NCBI GenBank assembly: GCA_005799495.1
Contig: SYGP01000012.1
Span: 17,267 to 81,266 of the forward strand
Source: Planctomycetia bacterium
Lineage (GTDB): Bacteria; Planctomycetota; Phycisphaerae; Phycisphaerales; SM1A02
Direction of reading: 5' to 3'
DNA: 64,000 nucleotides
Shown one piece after another: positions 17,106 to 26,127 of this stretch. The notes beneath the pieces were generated by a model. It ran no database searches, was not told where the DNA came from, and saw only the letters and a program-made list of their open reading frames with translations. Both the position numbers and the translations under genes were made by a program. Each line of letters begins with the position of its first letter. Position 1 is the first letter of the stretch.

Positions 17106-18242
17106 TCAGGCGTCGACGAGCGGGTGGCGATCCGCTTTCGAGAGGGTGAAGGATGTGCCCGCTGTTTCGCGGGCAAGACGCTCGGCGAGCCGCGGCAGAT
17201 AGCCGCGCTCGCTGACGGTGTGCCCGCTCAGCAGAAGCGAACATCCTTGGCGGACGGCCGCGAGTTGTTCATGGTGCCGGGCTTCACCCGTGAAGAAGAG
17301 TGTGGCGCCCGCTTCGAGTGCGCTGCGGAGCAGGCCCATGCCCGCGCCCGCGCAGACAGCGACGACTTCGTGCCGCTGACCTTCGCTGCCTGGAACGATT
17401 GCCGCTTCGAGTCGACGCGCTGGGAGATGGCGGCGCAGTCGCTGCGCGATCTCCGCCGTTGTCTGCGGTTCGCTGAGGTGGACGGCACGACCTTGACCTT
17501 GGAAGGCGCTGGGATGCTGGGCAAGCGAGTGCACTTCGATCGCTGGAGTCTCGTAGGGATGAGCAGAACGCGCCGCCGCAAGCGCCGCGGGCAGAGCCTT
17601 CGCGCCGCACACCATCTCGAGGCGAAGTTCTGGGACACGCTCAAGTTTCCCTCGCCGACCGACTCGCGGTCGCGTCGATGCGCTGCCGAAAAATGTGCCT
17701 TCCACGACCGCTGTCGTCGAGCACTGCGAATAGGCGCCGATGCGTCCAGCGCCAGCGATCGCCATGGCGCCGCGGATGCGTTCCACTGCATCGCTCGGTG
17801 CAAACACGACGATCTTGAACGCCTCGTGGCCCGACAGCGAAGTGGTCGGTTGCAGTGGGCGGATCAGTCCATCCCCGATCCCCTCGATCAGCCAATCGTT
17901 GATGCCGCCAGCGGCCGCATCGAGAGCGGTGTGGGGCGAGAGCAGGGCAATCCCCCTCAGCACGAGCGCTGCAACGGCTCCTGTGGCTGCATCTTGCCGG
18001 ACGAGACGCTTGATGGGATCGAAAATGGGAGGGTGGTATGCCACGACCGCGTGGACGCCCAGTTCGATCGCTTCCTCCGCGACCTGCTCGGTCAGGTCGA
18101 TCGTGAGAAGAACGCGTTCACAGCGAGAATCGGCATCCCCAGCGAGAAGTCCCACATTGTCCCAGTCGGCGGCCAGTGAGGGCGGTGCGACTTGCGCGAG
18201 AGCGCGGGCGAGATCTCCGACGCGGCGAGCCTTCCTTGGCAT
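17106..18242 (-). CDS. NIF3/YbgI family dinuclear metal-binding protein with PII-like insert
   Basis: Member of the conserved NIF3 family (hexameric, two-metal centre; GTP cyclohydrolase I type 2-like). The 378 residues open with PPSLAADWDNVGLLAGD, the family N-terminus. Metal ligands are visible in VVAYHPPIFDP and in SPHTALDAAAGGINDWL. The middle of the chain (FKIVVFAPSDAVERIRGAMA through AHPYETPAIEVH) is the CutA/PII-like insertion typical of the longer members. The C-terminal block LFFTGEARHHEQLAA supplies the remaining His/Glu ligands. The cellular function is still unsettled. It converges on the ROK gene with 10 bases between stops and diverges from phoH. An in-frame TTG at 18248 is a weaker start. 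Confidence 0.88.
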   Translation of the reverse strand: MPRKARRVGDLARALAQVAPPSLAADWDNVGLLAGDADSRCERVLLTIDLTEQVAEEAIELGVHAVVAYHPPIFDPIKRLVRQDAATGAVAALVLRGIALLSPHTALDAAAGGINDWLIEGIGDGLIRPLQPTTSLSGHEAFKIVVFAPSDAVERIRGAMAIAGAGRIGAYSQCSTTAVVEGTFFGSASTRPRVGRRGKLERVPELRLEMVCGAKALPAALAAARSAHPYETPAIEVHSLAQHPSAFQGQGRAVHLSEPQTTAEIAQRLRRHLPARRLEAAIVPGSEGQRHEVVAVCAGAGMGLLRSALEAGATLFFTGEARHHEQLAAVRQGCSLLLSGHTVSERGYLPRLAERLARETAGTSFTLSKADRHPLVDA

Positions 18243-18320
18243 CGCCAAACGGTACCCGCCGTCCAGATTTCATGCATCTTGAAAGTGGAATCGCGCGTCG
18301 GAAACCTAGAATGTGGAAAC

Positions 18321-19769
18321 ATGGTTCACGGCACGCAGGCGGGTTCGGTTCCCGAACAGTCCAAGCGATCGGAAGATTCCACAGCGGGTGATGCGCAGGT
18401 GCGCAAGCATTTCGTGCTCGATACGAATGTGCTGCTCCACAATCCCCAGTCCCTGTTCAAGTTCGAAGAGCACGAGGTGGTGATTCCCCTCGCAGTCCTC
18501 GAAGAACTGGACACCTTCAAGAAGAACAATGATGAGAAGGGGCGGAACGCGCGGCAGGTGATCCGATCGCTCGATCGCCTGCGTGGGATGGGGCATCTGT
18601 TTGATGGCGTCGTGTGGAATGAGCAGGGTGGTTCGGTGAAGGTGGTTCGCTTGAAGCCCGCCGAGTCCTTCGATCTTGATCTGGCGATCGCCGACAATCG
18701 CATCATCGCGGTGGCCCATGCGTTGAACGCATCCGGCCTGCGCACCATCTTCGTGTCGAAGGACATCAATGCCCGCGTCAAGTGCGATGCGATCGGCGTG
18801 ACTGCCGAGGACTTCGAAGCGGACCGCGTGGATGCCGACTGGCTCGATACAGGCTTTTTCATCAGTCGCGTGCCGCGCGATGTGATCGATGACCTGTACT
18901 CGGAGCGGCAGCTTCCCATCCATCGCCTCGAGGCGGTTCCCAATGCGATTCCGATCGTGGAGGGGGAGCAGCAGGGCATCCTGCCGAACCACTTCGTGTC
19001 GCTGATCGATGAGAGTGACCCCTCGCATACCGGACTTGCCCGTCGGCTGGGTGATACTGGACATCTCATCCCCGTCACCGGTCCGCGCAAGCCGATCTAC
19101 GGCGTGATCGCGCGCAATGTGCAGCAAACGATGGCACTCGATCTGCTGCTCGATGACGAGGTGAAGCTGGTCACGCTGATCGGACCTGCCGGCACGGGCA
19201 AGACGCTTATGGCGATCGCATCGGGCATGCACAAGGTGTTCAAGGAGGAGCGTTTCGACAAGCTGCTCGTCGCCCGCCCCATCATGCCGCTCGGGCGCGA
19301 CATCGGCTACCTGCCAGGCGACAAGGATGAGAAGTTGTCGATGTGGATGCAGCCCATCTTCGACAACATCGCCTATCTGCTTTCCACGCGTGGCGGGCAC
19401 ACGAGCAGCGAGCCTGACAGCAAGTCGACCGAGCAGCGCATTGACCAGTTGGTTGCGTCGCGCAAGTTGGTGTTGGAGCCGATCACCTACATCCGCGGGC
19501 GAAGCATTCCACACCAGTTCATCATCGTGGACGAGGCGCAGAACCTCTCGCCGCATGAGGTGAAGACGATCGTGTCACGTGTTGGGGATGGAACGAAGAT
19601 CGTGTTGTGCGGCGACATCGGGCAGATCGACAACCCCTACCTCGACGCGTCCAGCAATGGTCTGTCGCATCTCATCGAGCGCATGAAGGGTCATCGGATC
19701 GCAGGCCACGTCACGCTCTCCAAGACGGAGCGGAGTGAACTCGCCAGCATCGCAGCCGAAATGCTCTGA
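18321..19769 (+). CDS. PIN domain-PhoH family ATPase
   Basis: A 482-residue PhoH2/YlaK-like protein: an N-terminal PIN ribonuclease domain fused to a PhoH P-loop ATPase, proposed in other bacteria to act as an RNA helicase-ribonuclease. PIN features are FVLDTNVLLHNP (Asp34), IPLAVLEELDTFK and DLAIADNRIIAVA. The ATPase has Walker A GPAGTGKT (288-295), Walker B FIIVDEAQN (Asp404) and a late GDIGQIDNPYLD block. ATG 18321 is chosen because the upstream 130 bases read into the divergent nif3-like gene and carry no conserved residues. The last 195 bases are also read on the opposite strand as the end of pabB. Confidence 0.9.
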   Translation: MVHGTQAGSVPEQSKRSEDSTAGDAQVRKHFVLDTNVLLHNPQSLFKFEEHEVVIPLAVLEELDTFKKNNDEKGRNARQVIRSLDRLRGMGHLFDGVVWNEQGGSVKVVRLKPAESFDLDLAIADNRIIAVAHALNASGLRTIFVSKDINARVKCDAIGVTAEDFEADRVDADWLDTGFFISRVPRDVIDDLYSERQLPIHRLEAVPNAIPIVEGEQQGILPNHFVSLIDESDPSHTGLARRLGDTGHLIPVTGPRKPIYGVIARNVQQTMALDLLLDDEVKLVTLIGPAGTGKTLMAIASGMHKVFKEERFDKLLVARPIMPLGRDIGYLPGDKDEKLSMWMQPIFDNIAYLLSTRGGHTSSEPDSKSTEQRIDQLVASRKLVLEPITYIRGRSIPHQFIIVDEAQNLSPHEVKTIVSRVGDGTKIVLCGDIGQIDNPYLDASSNGLSHLIERMKGHRIAGHVTLSKTERSELASIAAEML

Positions 19770-21131
19770 CGGGGTCTCGGCCGCATTGGCGAGTGCGTTC
19801 ATGAACACCTGCGTCTTGGTGATGCACTCGAGGTGTTCATCTGCCGCAACGCTGTCTGCCACGATGCCGCAGCCGGCGTTGTAGTCGATGTCCCAGCGGT
19901 CGCCCGCGTCGCGCGTCAGTCGTGCCGTGCGGATCGCCACGGAAAAGTGCGAACTTCCGCAGCGGCTCGCCATGCCGATCGCACCGCAGTACGCGCTGCG
20001 CGGACCTGCCTCCAGTGCATCAATGACCTGCATGGCGCGCACCTTTGGCGCACCCGTCACGGACCCTGGCGGGAAGCACGCGGCAAAGGTGGCGGAGAGC
20101 GGCAGACGCTCGGGCAGCGTTCCCGAGACTTCCGCGACGGACTGCAACACCGTGGAGTGATGCTCGATCGAGCGCCGTTCGGTGACGGTGATCGATCCGA
20201 TCTCGCAGATACGACCAAGATCGTTGCGCATGAGATCGACGATCATGTTGAGCTCCGCCGCATCCTTGTTGCTCGACCGCAAATCTTCCGGATCGTGTCC
20301 CGCTGGGCGTGTGCCCTTCATGGGGCGTGTCGAGATGCGGCGCGATGCGCCATCCACGGACAGGAAGAGTTCGGGGCTCAGGGACAGCAGCGATGTATGG
20401 GCATCGAGTTCGAGGAACGCGCCATGTCGTGGGGCTGTCGTCGCGAGCGCGTGGAGCGCCAGTGCGCGCGGGGAGCCAGCGATTGCTGCACGGAAACCAC
20501 GCGTGATGTTCGCTTGAAAGATGTCTCCTGCGCGGATGAGTTCTCGGGTGCGTTCGACCATCGCCTCGAAGGTCGCGCGTCCTGCGGCACTGTCGCGGTC
20601 GAGCGAGCGGCGCACCTCGAATCGCTGCGGCCGCAGGAGGGTGGAACTGTCGATCCACTCCTCCGGTCCATCGCCGATCGCCTCTCCCACGTCGAACCAC
20701 TGGCCTGTGGCATGGCAGTGCACGGCGGCGCGGGGAACATCGCAGAGCACGGCATCGGGCCAGAGTTGCCCAGCCGAAAGCGATCCCGCCCCATCGCGCA
20801 GACGCGCGGCGGGTTCGAACATCGCGCCGCACTCGTAGCCAACGAAACCGATCCAGCCGCCCGCAAAGGGCAGGGTGATCTCCCCACAGCGAATCGGCGG
20901 ACAGCGCGAGCCGAGGCGGTCGAGTGCGGCCTCGAGTTGCGCACGGCCATGCTGTTGCCGATTCACGCGAACGCATGCTCGGCGCGGGGCAAACACACTG
21001 AAGCGTGAGTGGCGGGTGGGCGGACCACCGCTGATGAGCGAGAGGAGTGGCAGTTCCCTCTTCCAGAAACGCATGACGCGCAGAGGAGAACATCTCCACG
21101 GCAGCGGACGAACAAGAGGCGTTTCCGACAT
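19575..21131 (-). CDS. pabB: Aminodeoxychorismate synthase component I (PabB-like chorismate enzyme)
   Basis: Chorismate-utilising enzyme of the anthranilate synthase I/PabB family; with an amidotransferase subunit it makes 4-amino-4-deoxychorismate for folate. The conserved core is complete: GDIFQANITRGF, STRPMKGTRP (a PabB-type PxKGT lysine), KDAAELNMIVDLMRNDLGRI, FPPGSVTGAPKVRAMQVID, AYCGAIG and YNAGCGIVADS. TrpE is less likely because TrpE usually has PIAGT at the lysine site. The recognisable domain ends at about residue 448. A further 70 residues run to the stop at 19575 without conservation and lie largely antisense to phoH. No pabA or pabC is nearby. Confidence 0.85.
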   Translation of the reverse strand: MSETPLVRPLPWRCSPLRVMRFWKRELPLLSLISGGPPTRHSRFSVFAPRRACVRVNRQQHGRAQLEAALDRLGSRCPPIRCGEITLPFAGGWIGFVGYECGAMFEPAARLRDGAGSLSAGQLWPDAVLCDVPRAAVHCHATGQWFDVGEAIGDGPEEWIDSSTLLRPQRFEVRRSLDRDSAAGRATFEAMVERTRELIRAGDIFQANITRGFRAAIAGSPRALALHALATTAPRHGAFLELDAHTSLLSLSPELFLSVDGASRRISTRPMKGTRPAGHDPEDLRSSNKDAAELNMIVDLMRNDLGRICEIGSITVTERRSIEHHSTVLQSVAEVSGTLPERLPLSATFAACFPPGSVTGAPKVRAMQVIDALEAGPRSAYCGAIGMASRCGSSHFSVAIRTARLTRDAGDRWDIDYNAGCGIVADSVAADEHLECITKTQVFMNALANAAETPSEHFGCDAGEFTPLRLGERDVACDPMTLHALDEMRQTIAGRVEVGVVDLPDVAAQHDLRSIPNT

Positions 21132-21235
21132 GGATGCATGGTAGGAGCATTGCGAGGGATTTCCTGCGTTCTTGCGCGTTCGTCGGATGGTGAGCGCTCC
21201 TTCGATAGACTTCGAAATCCTGCACGGAACCCCCT

Positions 21236-23968
21236 ATGCCAGCCATGACCACACGACGGACGAAACCCTCCCGCACCCAACCCTCGCGAAAGAGCGCGGC
21301 AAAGAAGACTCGAACCGCCGAGAGAGCCCGCGGTCGAGCGACCAAGCGCGTGTACTACTTTGGCGCGACCAAGACCGAGGGGCGCATGGATCAGAAGATG
21401 CTGCTCGGTGGCAAGGGAGCGAACCTTGCGGACATGACTTCCATCGGTCTGCCGGTGCCGCCCGGATTCACGATCACCACCGAGACCTGCGGGGAGTACT
21501 CGCGCGGCGGGAACCGATTGCCGAGCGGACTGATGGATGAGGTGCGCCGAAACATCACGCTGCTCGAGCGCGAACTCGGCAAGAAGTTCGGCGATCGGCG
21601 CAATCCGCTGTTGGTCTCCGTGCGTTCGGGTGCTGCGGTGAGCATGCCTGGCATGATGGACACTGTGTTGAACCTCGGTCTGACGGATGAGGTGGTTGCT
21701 GGGATGGCGGCGACGACGGGGAACCCGCGGTTCGCGTACGACGCCTATCGGCGTCTCATCAACATGTTCGGCGATGTCGTGATGGGTGTCGATCACCATC
21801 ACTTTGAGCACGCGTTCAATGCCATCAAGTCTCGGTACGGCGTGTCGGAAGACACGGCGGTTCCAGAAGATGGGCTGAAGGAGCTTTGCATCGCGTATCA
21901 GTCGGTGTACCGCCAGCATGTCGGCGAGCCGTTCCCGCAGGATCCGCTGAAGCAGCTCGAACAGTCGGTGCAGGCCGTGTTCCGCAGTTGGAACGGCGAC
22001 CGCGCCGTGGCCTATCGCCGCATCAACGAGATCAAGGGGTTGGTCGGCACCGCGGTCAATGTGCAGGCGATGGCCTACGGCAACATGGGCGAGGATTCGG
22101 GAACGGGAGTTGCGTTCACTCGTGACCCTTCCACGGGTGAGAATGTGTTTTACGGCGAGTTCCTGGTGAACGCGCAGGGCGAGGATGTGGTGGCCGGGAT
22201 TCGAACGCCGCGCCCGATCAGCGAGATGCAGGAGTGGAACGCCAAGGTATGGAAGCAGCTGCTGGCGGTGCGCAAGAAGTTGGAGCGGCACTACAAGGAC
22301 ATGCAGGACATCGAGTTCACGGTCGAGCGTGGTCGCCTCTTCATGCTGCAAACGCGCACGGGCAAGCGAAACGGTGTTGCGTCGGTGCGGACGGCGGTCG
22401 AGATGGTGAAGGAGCGACTGATTGATGAACGGACCGCCCTGAAGCGGATTCCAGCGGGGGATCTCGTGCAGTTGCTGCTTCCCTATTTCTCCGAGCAGGA
22501 CAAGCGCGGCGCAGAGGTCCTGACACGCGGCATCGCTGCGAGCCCGGGAGCTGCTTCGGGCAAGTTGGCGTTCACGGCCGCCGAGGCGGTCGATCGCACG
22601 AACGCGGGCGAGTCGGTGTTGCTGATTCGCCGCGAGACTTCTCCCGAGGATGTTGCGGGCATGCACAAGGCTGTCGGCATCCTGACTTCGACGGGCGGCA
22701 AGACGAGCCACGCAGCGGTGGTGGCGGTGGGTTGGGGCAAGTGCTGTGTGGTCGGTGCGGGAGACCTGTCGATCGATGCGGAGGCCGGCACGGTGACAAT
22801 TCATGGGCGAACCTTCGGGCGGTCCGACATGCTCTCGATCGACGGTTCCACCGGCGAAGTCATCGTGGGCGCGCTTCCGCGCACGGTTCCGCAGTCGATT
22901 TCAGGGGACTTTGCGCAAGTGATGAAGTGGTCGCAGAAGTACGCGACGATGGGCGTTCGGGCGAATGCGGATACGCCTGCCGATGCTCGTCGCGCACGCG
23001 AGTTCGGTGCTATCGGCATTGGCCTCTGCCGAACCGAGCACATGTTCTTCGAGTCGGATCGCATCCAGGCCGTGCGGCAGATGATCCTTTCCGAACGCCT
23101 GAGCGATCGCGAGATCGCGCTCGCGCGGCTCCTGCCATTCCAGCGCGCGGACTTCGTGGGCATCTTTACGGCGATGGAGGGGCTGCCAGTCACCGTGCGA
23201 CTTCTTGATCCGCCGTTGCACGAGTTCGTCCCGCATGAGGAGGCGGCGCAGCAGTCCCTTGCGGATGCGGCTGGGGTCACGCTCGCCGATGTGCAGCGAC
23301 GCGTGGCGCAGCTCCATGAGGCGAATCCGATGCTCGGTCATCGCGGCTGTCGCCTCGCCGTGACGTACCCGGAGATCCTCGTGATGCAGGTTCGTGCGAT
23401 TGTCGAGGCTGCGGCGGATTGCCATGCGGAGGGAATCGATGCGCGCCCCGAAATCATGATTCCGCTGATCGGCACGCGCCGTGAGTTGGCGATTCTGCGC
23501 GAACTGACGGAGCGGACGGTGACAGAGGTGCTCTCACAGCGCAACCTCCGCAAGCTCCAGATTCCGATCGGCACGATGATCGAGATTCCACGCGCAGCGG
23601 TGACTGCCGACGAGATCGCTGAGGTGGCGGAGTTCTTCTCCTTCGGTACCAATGATCTCACGCAGATGACATTCGGCTTCAGCCGTGATGACATCGGCTC
23701 GTTCATGCCGTCGTATCTCGAGCAGGGCATCGTGGACAAGGATCCCTTCCAGTCGATTGATGTGGATGGCGTGGGATCGCTCGTGTCCATGGCGTGTGCG
23801 AAGGGACGCGCCAAGCGCGCAAAGCTCAAGCTCGGCGTTTGCGGCGAGCATGGCGGCGACCCCGCATCGATCCGCTTCTTCCAGAAGTGCGGCCTCGACT
23901 ATGTGTCCTGCTCTCCCTTCCGCGTTCCTGTGGCGCGGCTCTCCGCAGCACAGGCGGCGCTCGGTTGA
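21236..23968 (+). CDS. ppdK: Pyruvate, phosphate dikinase
   Basis: Interconverts pyruvate, ATP and phosphate with phosphoenolpyruvate, AMP and pyrophosphate. The 910 residues carry the ATP-grasp region (GGKGANLADMTSIGLPVPPG near the start), the swivelling phosphohistidine domain with catalytic His492 in GGKTSHAAVVA, and a PEP/pyruvate TIM barrel ending with catalytic Cys869 in GVCGEHGGDP. FGTNDLTQMTFGFSRDD is the barrel signature. An unusual N-terminal tail of about 40 residues, very rich in Lys, Arg, Thr and Ala, precedes the normal start (RVYYFGATK). The ATG at 21236 has GGA upstream; ATG 21245 is a minor alternative. A CBM9-like lipoprotein gene overlaps its stop. Confidence 0.95.
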   Translation: MPAMTTRRTKPSRTQPSRKSAAKKTRTAERARGRATKRVYYFGATKTEGRMDQKMLLGGKGANLADMTSIGLPVPPGFTITTETCGEYSRGGNRLPSGLMDEVRRNITLLERELGKKFGDRRNPLLVSVRSGAAVSMPGMMDTVLNLGLTDEVVAGMAATTGNPRFAYDAYRRLINMFGDVVMGVDHHHFEHAFNAIKSRYGVSEDTAVPEDGLKELCIAYQSVYRQHVGEPFPQDPLKQLEQSVQAVFRSWNGDRAVAYRRINEIKGLVGTAVNVQAMAYGNMGEDSGTGVAFTRDPSTGENVFYGEFLVNAQGEDVVAGIRTPRPISEMQEWNAKVWKQLLAVRKKLERHYKDMQDIEFTVERGRLFMLQTRTGKRNGVASVRTAVEMVKERLIDERTALKRIPAGDLVQLLLPYFSEQDKRGAEVLTRGIAASPGAASGKLAFTAAEAVDRTNAGESVLLIRRETSPEDVAGMHKAVGILTSTGGKTSHAAVVAVGWGKCCVVGAGDLSIDAEAGTVTIHGRTFGRSDMLSIDGSTGEVIVGALPRTVPQSISGDFAQVMKWSQKYATMGVRANADTPADARRAREFGAIGIGLCRTEHMFFESDRIQAVRQMILSERLSDREIALARLLPFQRADFVGIFTAMEGLPVTVRLLDPPLHEFVPHEEAAQQSLADAAGVTLADVQRRVAQLHEANPMLGHRGCRLAVTYPEILVMQVRAIVEAAADCHAEGIDARPEIMIPLIGTRRELAILRELTERTVTEVLSQRNLRKLQIPIGTMIEIPRAAVTADEIAEVAEFFSFGTNDLTQMTFGFSRDDIGSFMPSYLEQGIVDKDPFQSIDVDGVGSLVSMACAKGRAKRAKLKLGVCGEHGGDPASIRFFQKCGLDYVSCSPFRVPVARLSAAQAALG

Positions 23969-24834
23969 ACGCAGCGGTGCGGGATGCCGCATCCGTCGCC
24001 GTGCGTCTCGCGGCGGGTGCTGTGGGTGCTGTGGCGTGGCTCGGGGCCGTTGGATGCTCCGAGCCGCGCACGATTCGGGCACCCTTTGCCTTGACCGCTC
24101 CAGTCATCGACGGTCGCGGTGACGATGCGGTCTGGCAGAGTGCCGCCTGGAGCGCTGACTTCGTGGATATCGAGGGACCTGAACGCCCGACGCCGCGGCA
24201 GCGCACGCGGGTGAAGATGGCGTGGAGCGATGTCGGACTTTTCATTCTGGCGGAGCTGGATGAAATCGATCTCTGGGCGACGCTGCGTACGCACGACGAG
24301 ATCGTGTTCCACGACAATGACTTTGAGGTGTTCATTGATCCCGATGGAGATGGCCGCGAGTACTACGAGATCGAGGTCAATGCATACGGGACGGTGTTCG
24401 ATCTCTATCTGCCGGTTGCGTACCGCGCGGGCGGGATAGCGAACCATGGATGGACCGCCCGCGGGATGCGGTTGGCGATCGCCCTCGATGGCACCGTGAA
24501 CGACAATCGAGATCGTGACCGAGGATGGACGGTCGAGATGGAACTGCCTTGGACGCTCTTCGAGCCGGTCGCGACCGATGCGAATGGTGTGGGCGTCATG
24601 ACTTTCCAGCAGTGCAAGCGTCCGCCGATTGCCGGAGACGCTTGGCGAATCAACTTCTCCCGTGTCCAGTGGCAACTCGAGCGTGTCGGTACTGGATACG
24701 GAAAGGTGCCGGGGCGCGCCGAGGACAATTGGGTGTGGACGCCGCAGTGGATGATCGACATGCATGTTCCGCAGAGGTGGGGGCGGGTGGTGTTTGATGC
24801 GCCCCGCGCATTTTCGGGAGGTCGAGCGCAGTAG
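23965..24834 (+). CDS. CBM9-like domain lipoprotein
   Basis: A 289-residue exported protein; the hydrophobic start ends in WLGAVGCSEP, a lipobox with the lipidated Cys near residue 31. The mature part resembles family 9 carbohydrate-binding modules: APVIDGRGDDAVWQSAAW at the opening, VKMAWSDVGLFILAELDE, DNDFEVFIDPDGDGREYYEIEVN in the middle and a closing WTVEMELPWTLFE. Such domains bind sugar ends in xylanases, but here there is no catalytic partner, so the ligand is unknown. The proposed start is TTG 23965, overlapping the ppdK stop as TTGA; GTG 23977 is the alternative. No ATG is available before the signal. Confidence 0.72.
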   Translation: MNAAVRDAASVAVRLAAGAVGAVAWLGAVGCSEPRTIRAPFALTAPVIDGRGDDAVWQSAAWSADFVDIEGPERPTPRQRTRVKMAWSDVGLFILAELDEIDLWATLRTHDEIVFHDNDFEVFIDPDGDGREYYEIEVNAYGTVFDLYLPVAYRAGGIANHGWTARGMRLAIALDGTVNDNRDRDRGWTVEMELPWTLFEPVATDANGVGVMTFQQCKRPPIAGDAWRINFSRVQWQLERVGTGYGKVPGRAEDNWVWTPQWMIDMHVPQRWGRVVFDAPRAFSGGRAQ

Positions 24835-24844
24835 CCTGCGCCGA

Positions 24845-25261
24845 ATGCCGAGCATCTTCACGCGGATCATTCGCCACGAGATCCCAGCACACTTCGTCCT
24901 TGAGGAGCCGCATGTCGTGGCCTTTCTGGACATCGCGCCGCTCTCGCGCGGGCATGTGCTGGTTGTGCCAGTGGAAGAGAAGGAGTTCCTCCATCAGCTG
25001 AGTCCGGCTTCCGCGGAGGCGGTGGGTCGTGTGCTGCAGAGGGTGGCGGCGGCAGTCGTCGATGCCACGGGAACGCCGGACTACAACATCCTGCAGAACA
25101 ACGGGGCGCCAGCGCACCAAGCGGTTCCTCATGTGCACTTCCATGTGATTCCTCGGCAGGCGAGTGGTGCTGGTCTCTCTCTGCAGTGGCGCTCGGGCGC
25201 ACTCGATGCGGCCGATGCAGGCGTGTTGGTCGCGGCCATTCGCCAGCGTCTGAACGCGTGA
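24845..25261 (+). CDS. HIT family protein (histidine triad nucleotide hydrolase)
   Basis: Small 138-residue nucleotide-binding hydrolase or transferase of the HIT superfamily. IFTRIIRHEIPAHFVLEE and AFLDIAPLSRGHVLVVP are standard N-terminal blocks. The catalytic histidine triad is VPHVHFHVIPR (His96, 98 and 100), preceded by NILQNNGAPAHQ. Members act on purine nucleoside phosphoramidates or dinucleoside polyphosphates; the substrate here is unknown. ATG 24845 gives the normal family length, while in-frame upstream codons run into the previous gene. birA follows at once. Confidence 0.92.
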   Translation: MPSIFTRIIRHEIPAHFVLEEPHVVAFLDIAPLSRGHVLVVPVEEKEFLHQLSPASAEAVGRVLQRVAAAVVDATGTPDYNILQNNGAPAHQAVPHVHFHVIPRQASGAGLSLQWRSGALDAADAGVLVAAIRQRLNA

Positions 25262-25266
25262 TCTCT

Positions 25267-26052
25267 ATGGCTCGACCCCTGGATGCGTGGCCTGATGTGC
25301 TCGAGGCGGTGTGTGCATCGAACGCGACCTTCACTTGTGTTCAGGTGATCCGAAGCACCGCATCGACGCAGGACATCGCGCGGGGCGCGGAGGTGGGGTG
25401 TGTGATCGTTGCGGGCAGGCAGACTGGCGGTCGTGGTCGGCAGGGGAGAGCGTGGGCCGATACGGGTGATGAAGGACTGGCGATCAGCTTCACGGCACCG
25501 AACGATGCGCGCGCGTGGGTTTCCCTTTCGGTCGCTCTCGCCGCAGCGGAGGCGAGCGAGGATGTCTGTCTGGACACGAGTGGGACTGCACCGATCGTTC
25601 AACTGAAGTTTCCGAATGACCTCATGGTTGCGGGGCGCAAGTTGGGCGGCATCCTGGTGGAACGCGCTGGAGGCAAGACCATCATCGGCGTCGGGATCAA
25701 CTGCGCGCAGCGTTCGTTTCCACCGGCGCTTGCGCAGCGAGCGACGAGTCTCGCGCTGCAGGGCTTCGTGGTGGATCGCTGTGATCTTGCGTGTCGCCTG
25801 ATCGCACGCGTCGATCAGTGGCTGCATGCGGATGCGGAGAATGTCGCGAGCAGCTTTCGGCAGCGTGACGCCCTTCGCGGGCAGGTGAGGCAGTTCGTGA
25901 CGCCCGGCGGGATGGTCGAGGGAATGGTGATCGATGTCGATCCGTTGCGTGGCATCGTGGTGCGAACCAGTCGTGGGGATCAGGTGCTGCCACCTGAGCA
26001 GACCAGCGTTTTTGTGGAGGAAGATCGGTATGGAAGCACCCAGAGCCCGTGA
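25267..26052 (+). CDS. birA: Biotin--[acetyl-CoA-carboxylase] ligase
   Basis: Joins biotin to the carboxyl carrier protein of acetyl-CoA carboxylase. The 261 residues lack the N-terminal repressor winged helix of E. coli BirA, so this is a ligase-only (group I) form. The biotinyl-AMP loop is GRGRQGRAW (55-63). KFPNDLMVAGRKLGGILVE carries the catalytic lysine region, with Phe for the usual Trp. VIGVGINC follows, and a C-terminal SH3-like cap is present (LRGQVRQFVTPGG). Two starts are possible: ATG 25267, used here, or GTG 25258, which overlaps the HIT stop as GTGA, a pattern common in this genome. Confidence 0.9.
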   Translation: MARPLDAWPDVLEAVCASNATFTCVQVIRSTASTQDIARGAEVGCVIVAGRQTGGRGRQGRAWADTGDEGLAISFTAPNDARAWVSLSVALAAAEASEDVCLDTSGTAPIVQLKFPNDLMVAGRKLGGILVERAGGKTIIGVGINCAQRSFPPALAQRATSLALQGFVVDRCDLACRLIARVDQWLHADAENVASSFRQRDALRGQVRQFVTPGGMVEGMVIDVDPLRGIVVRTSRGDQVLPPEQTSVFVEEDRYGSTQSP

Positions 26053-26127
26053 ACTTCGCGGGAAAGCGCTGGGATGATTGAGGTTGCTGCCGCAAATGAC
26101 CGATGCAGGCGTATTCTGATCTGCCCG

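Noticed and set aside
21132..22804. Very long open frames on the strand opposite ppdK, and similar ones opposite the RND pump, DUF1573/phosphoesterase and phoH genes
   Set aside because: High GC content makes stop codons rare in shadow frames. Their translations are rich in Arg, His and Ser, lack motifs and lie opposite well-supported conserved genes.
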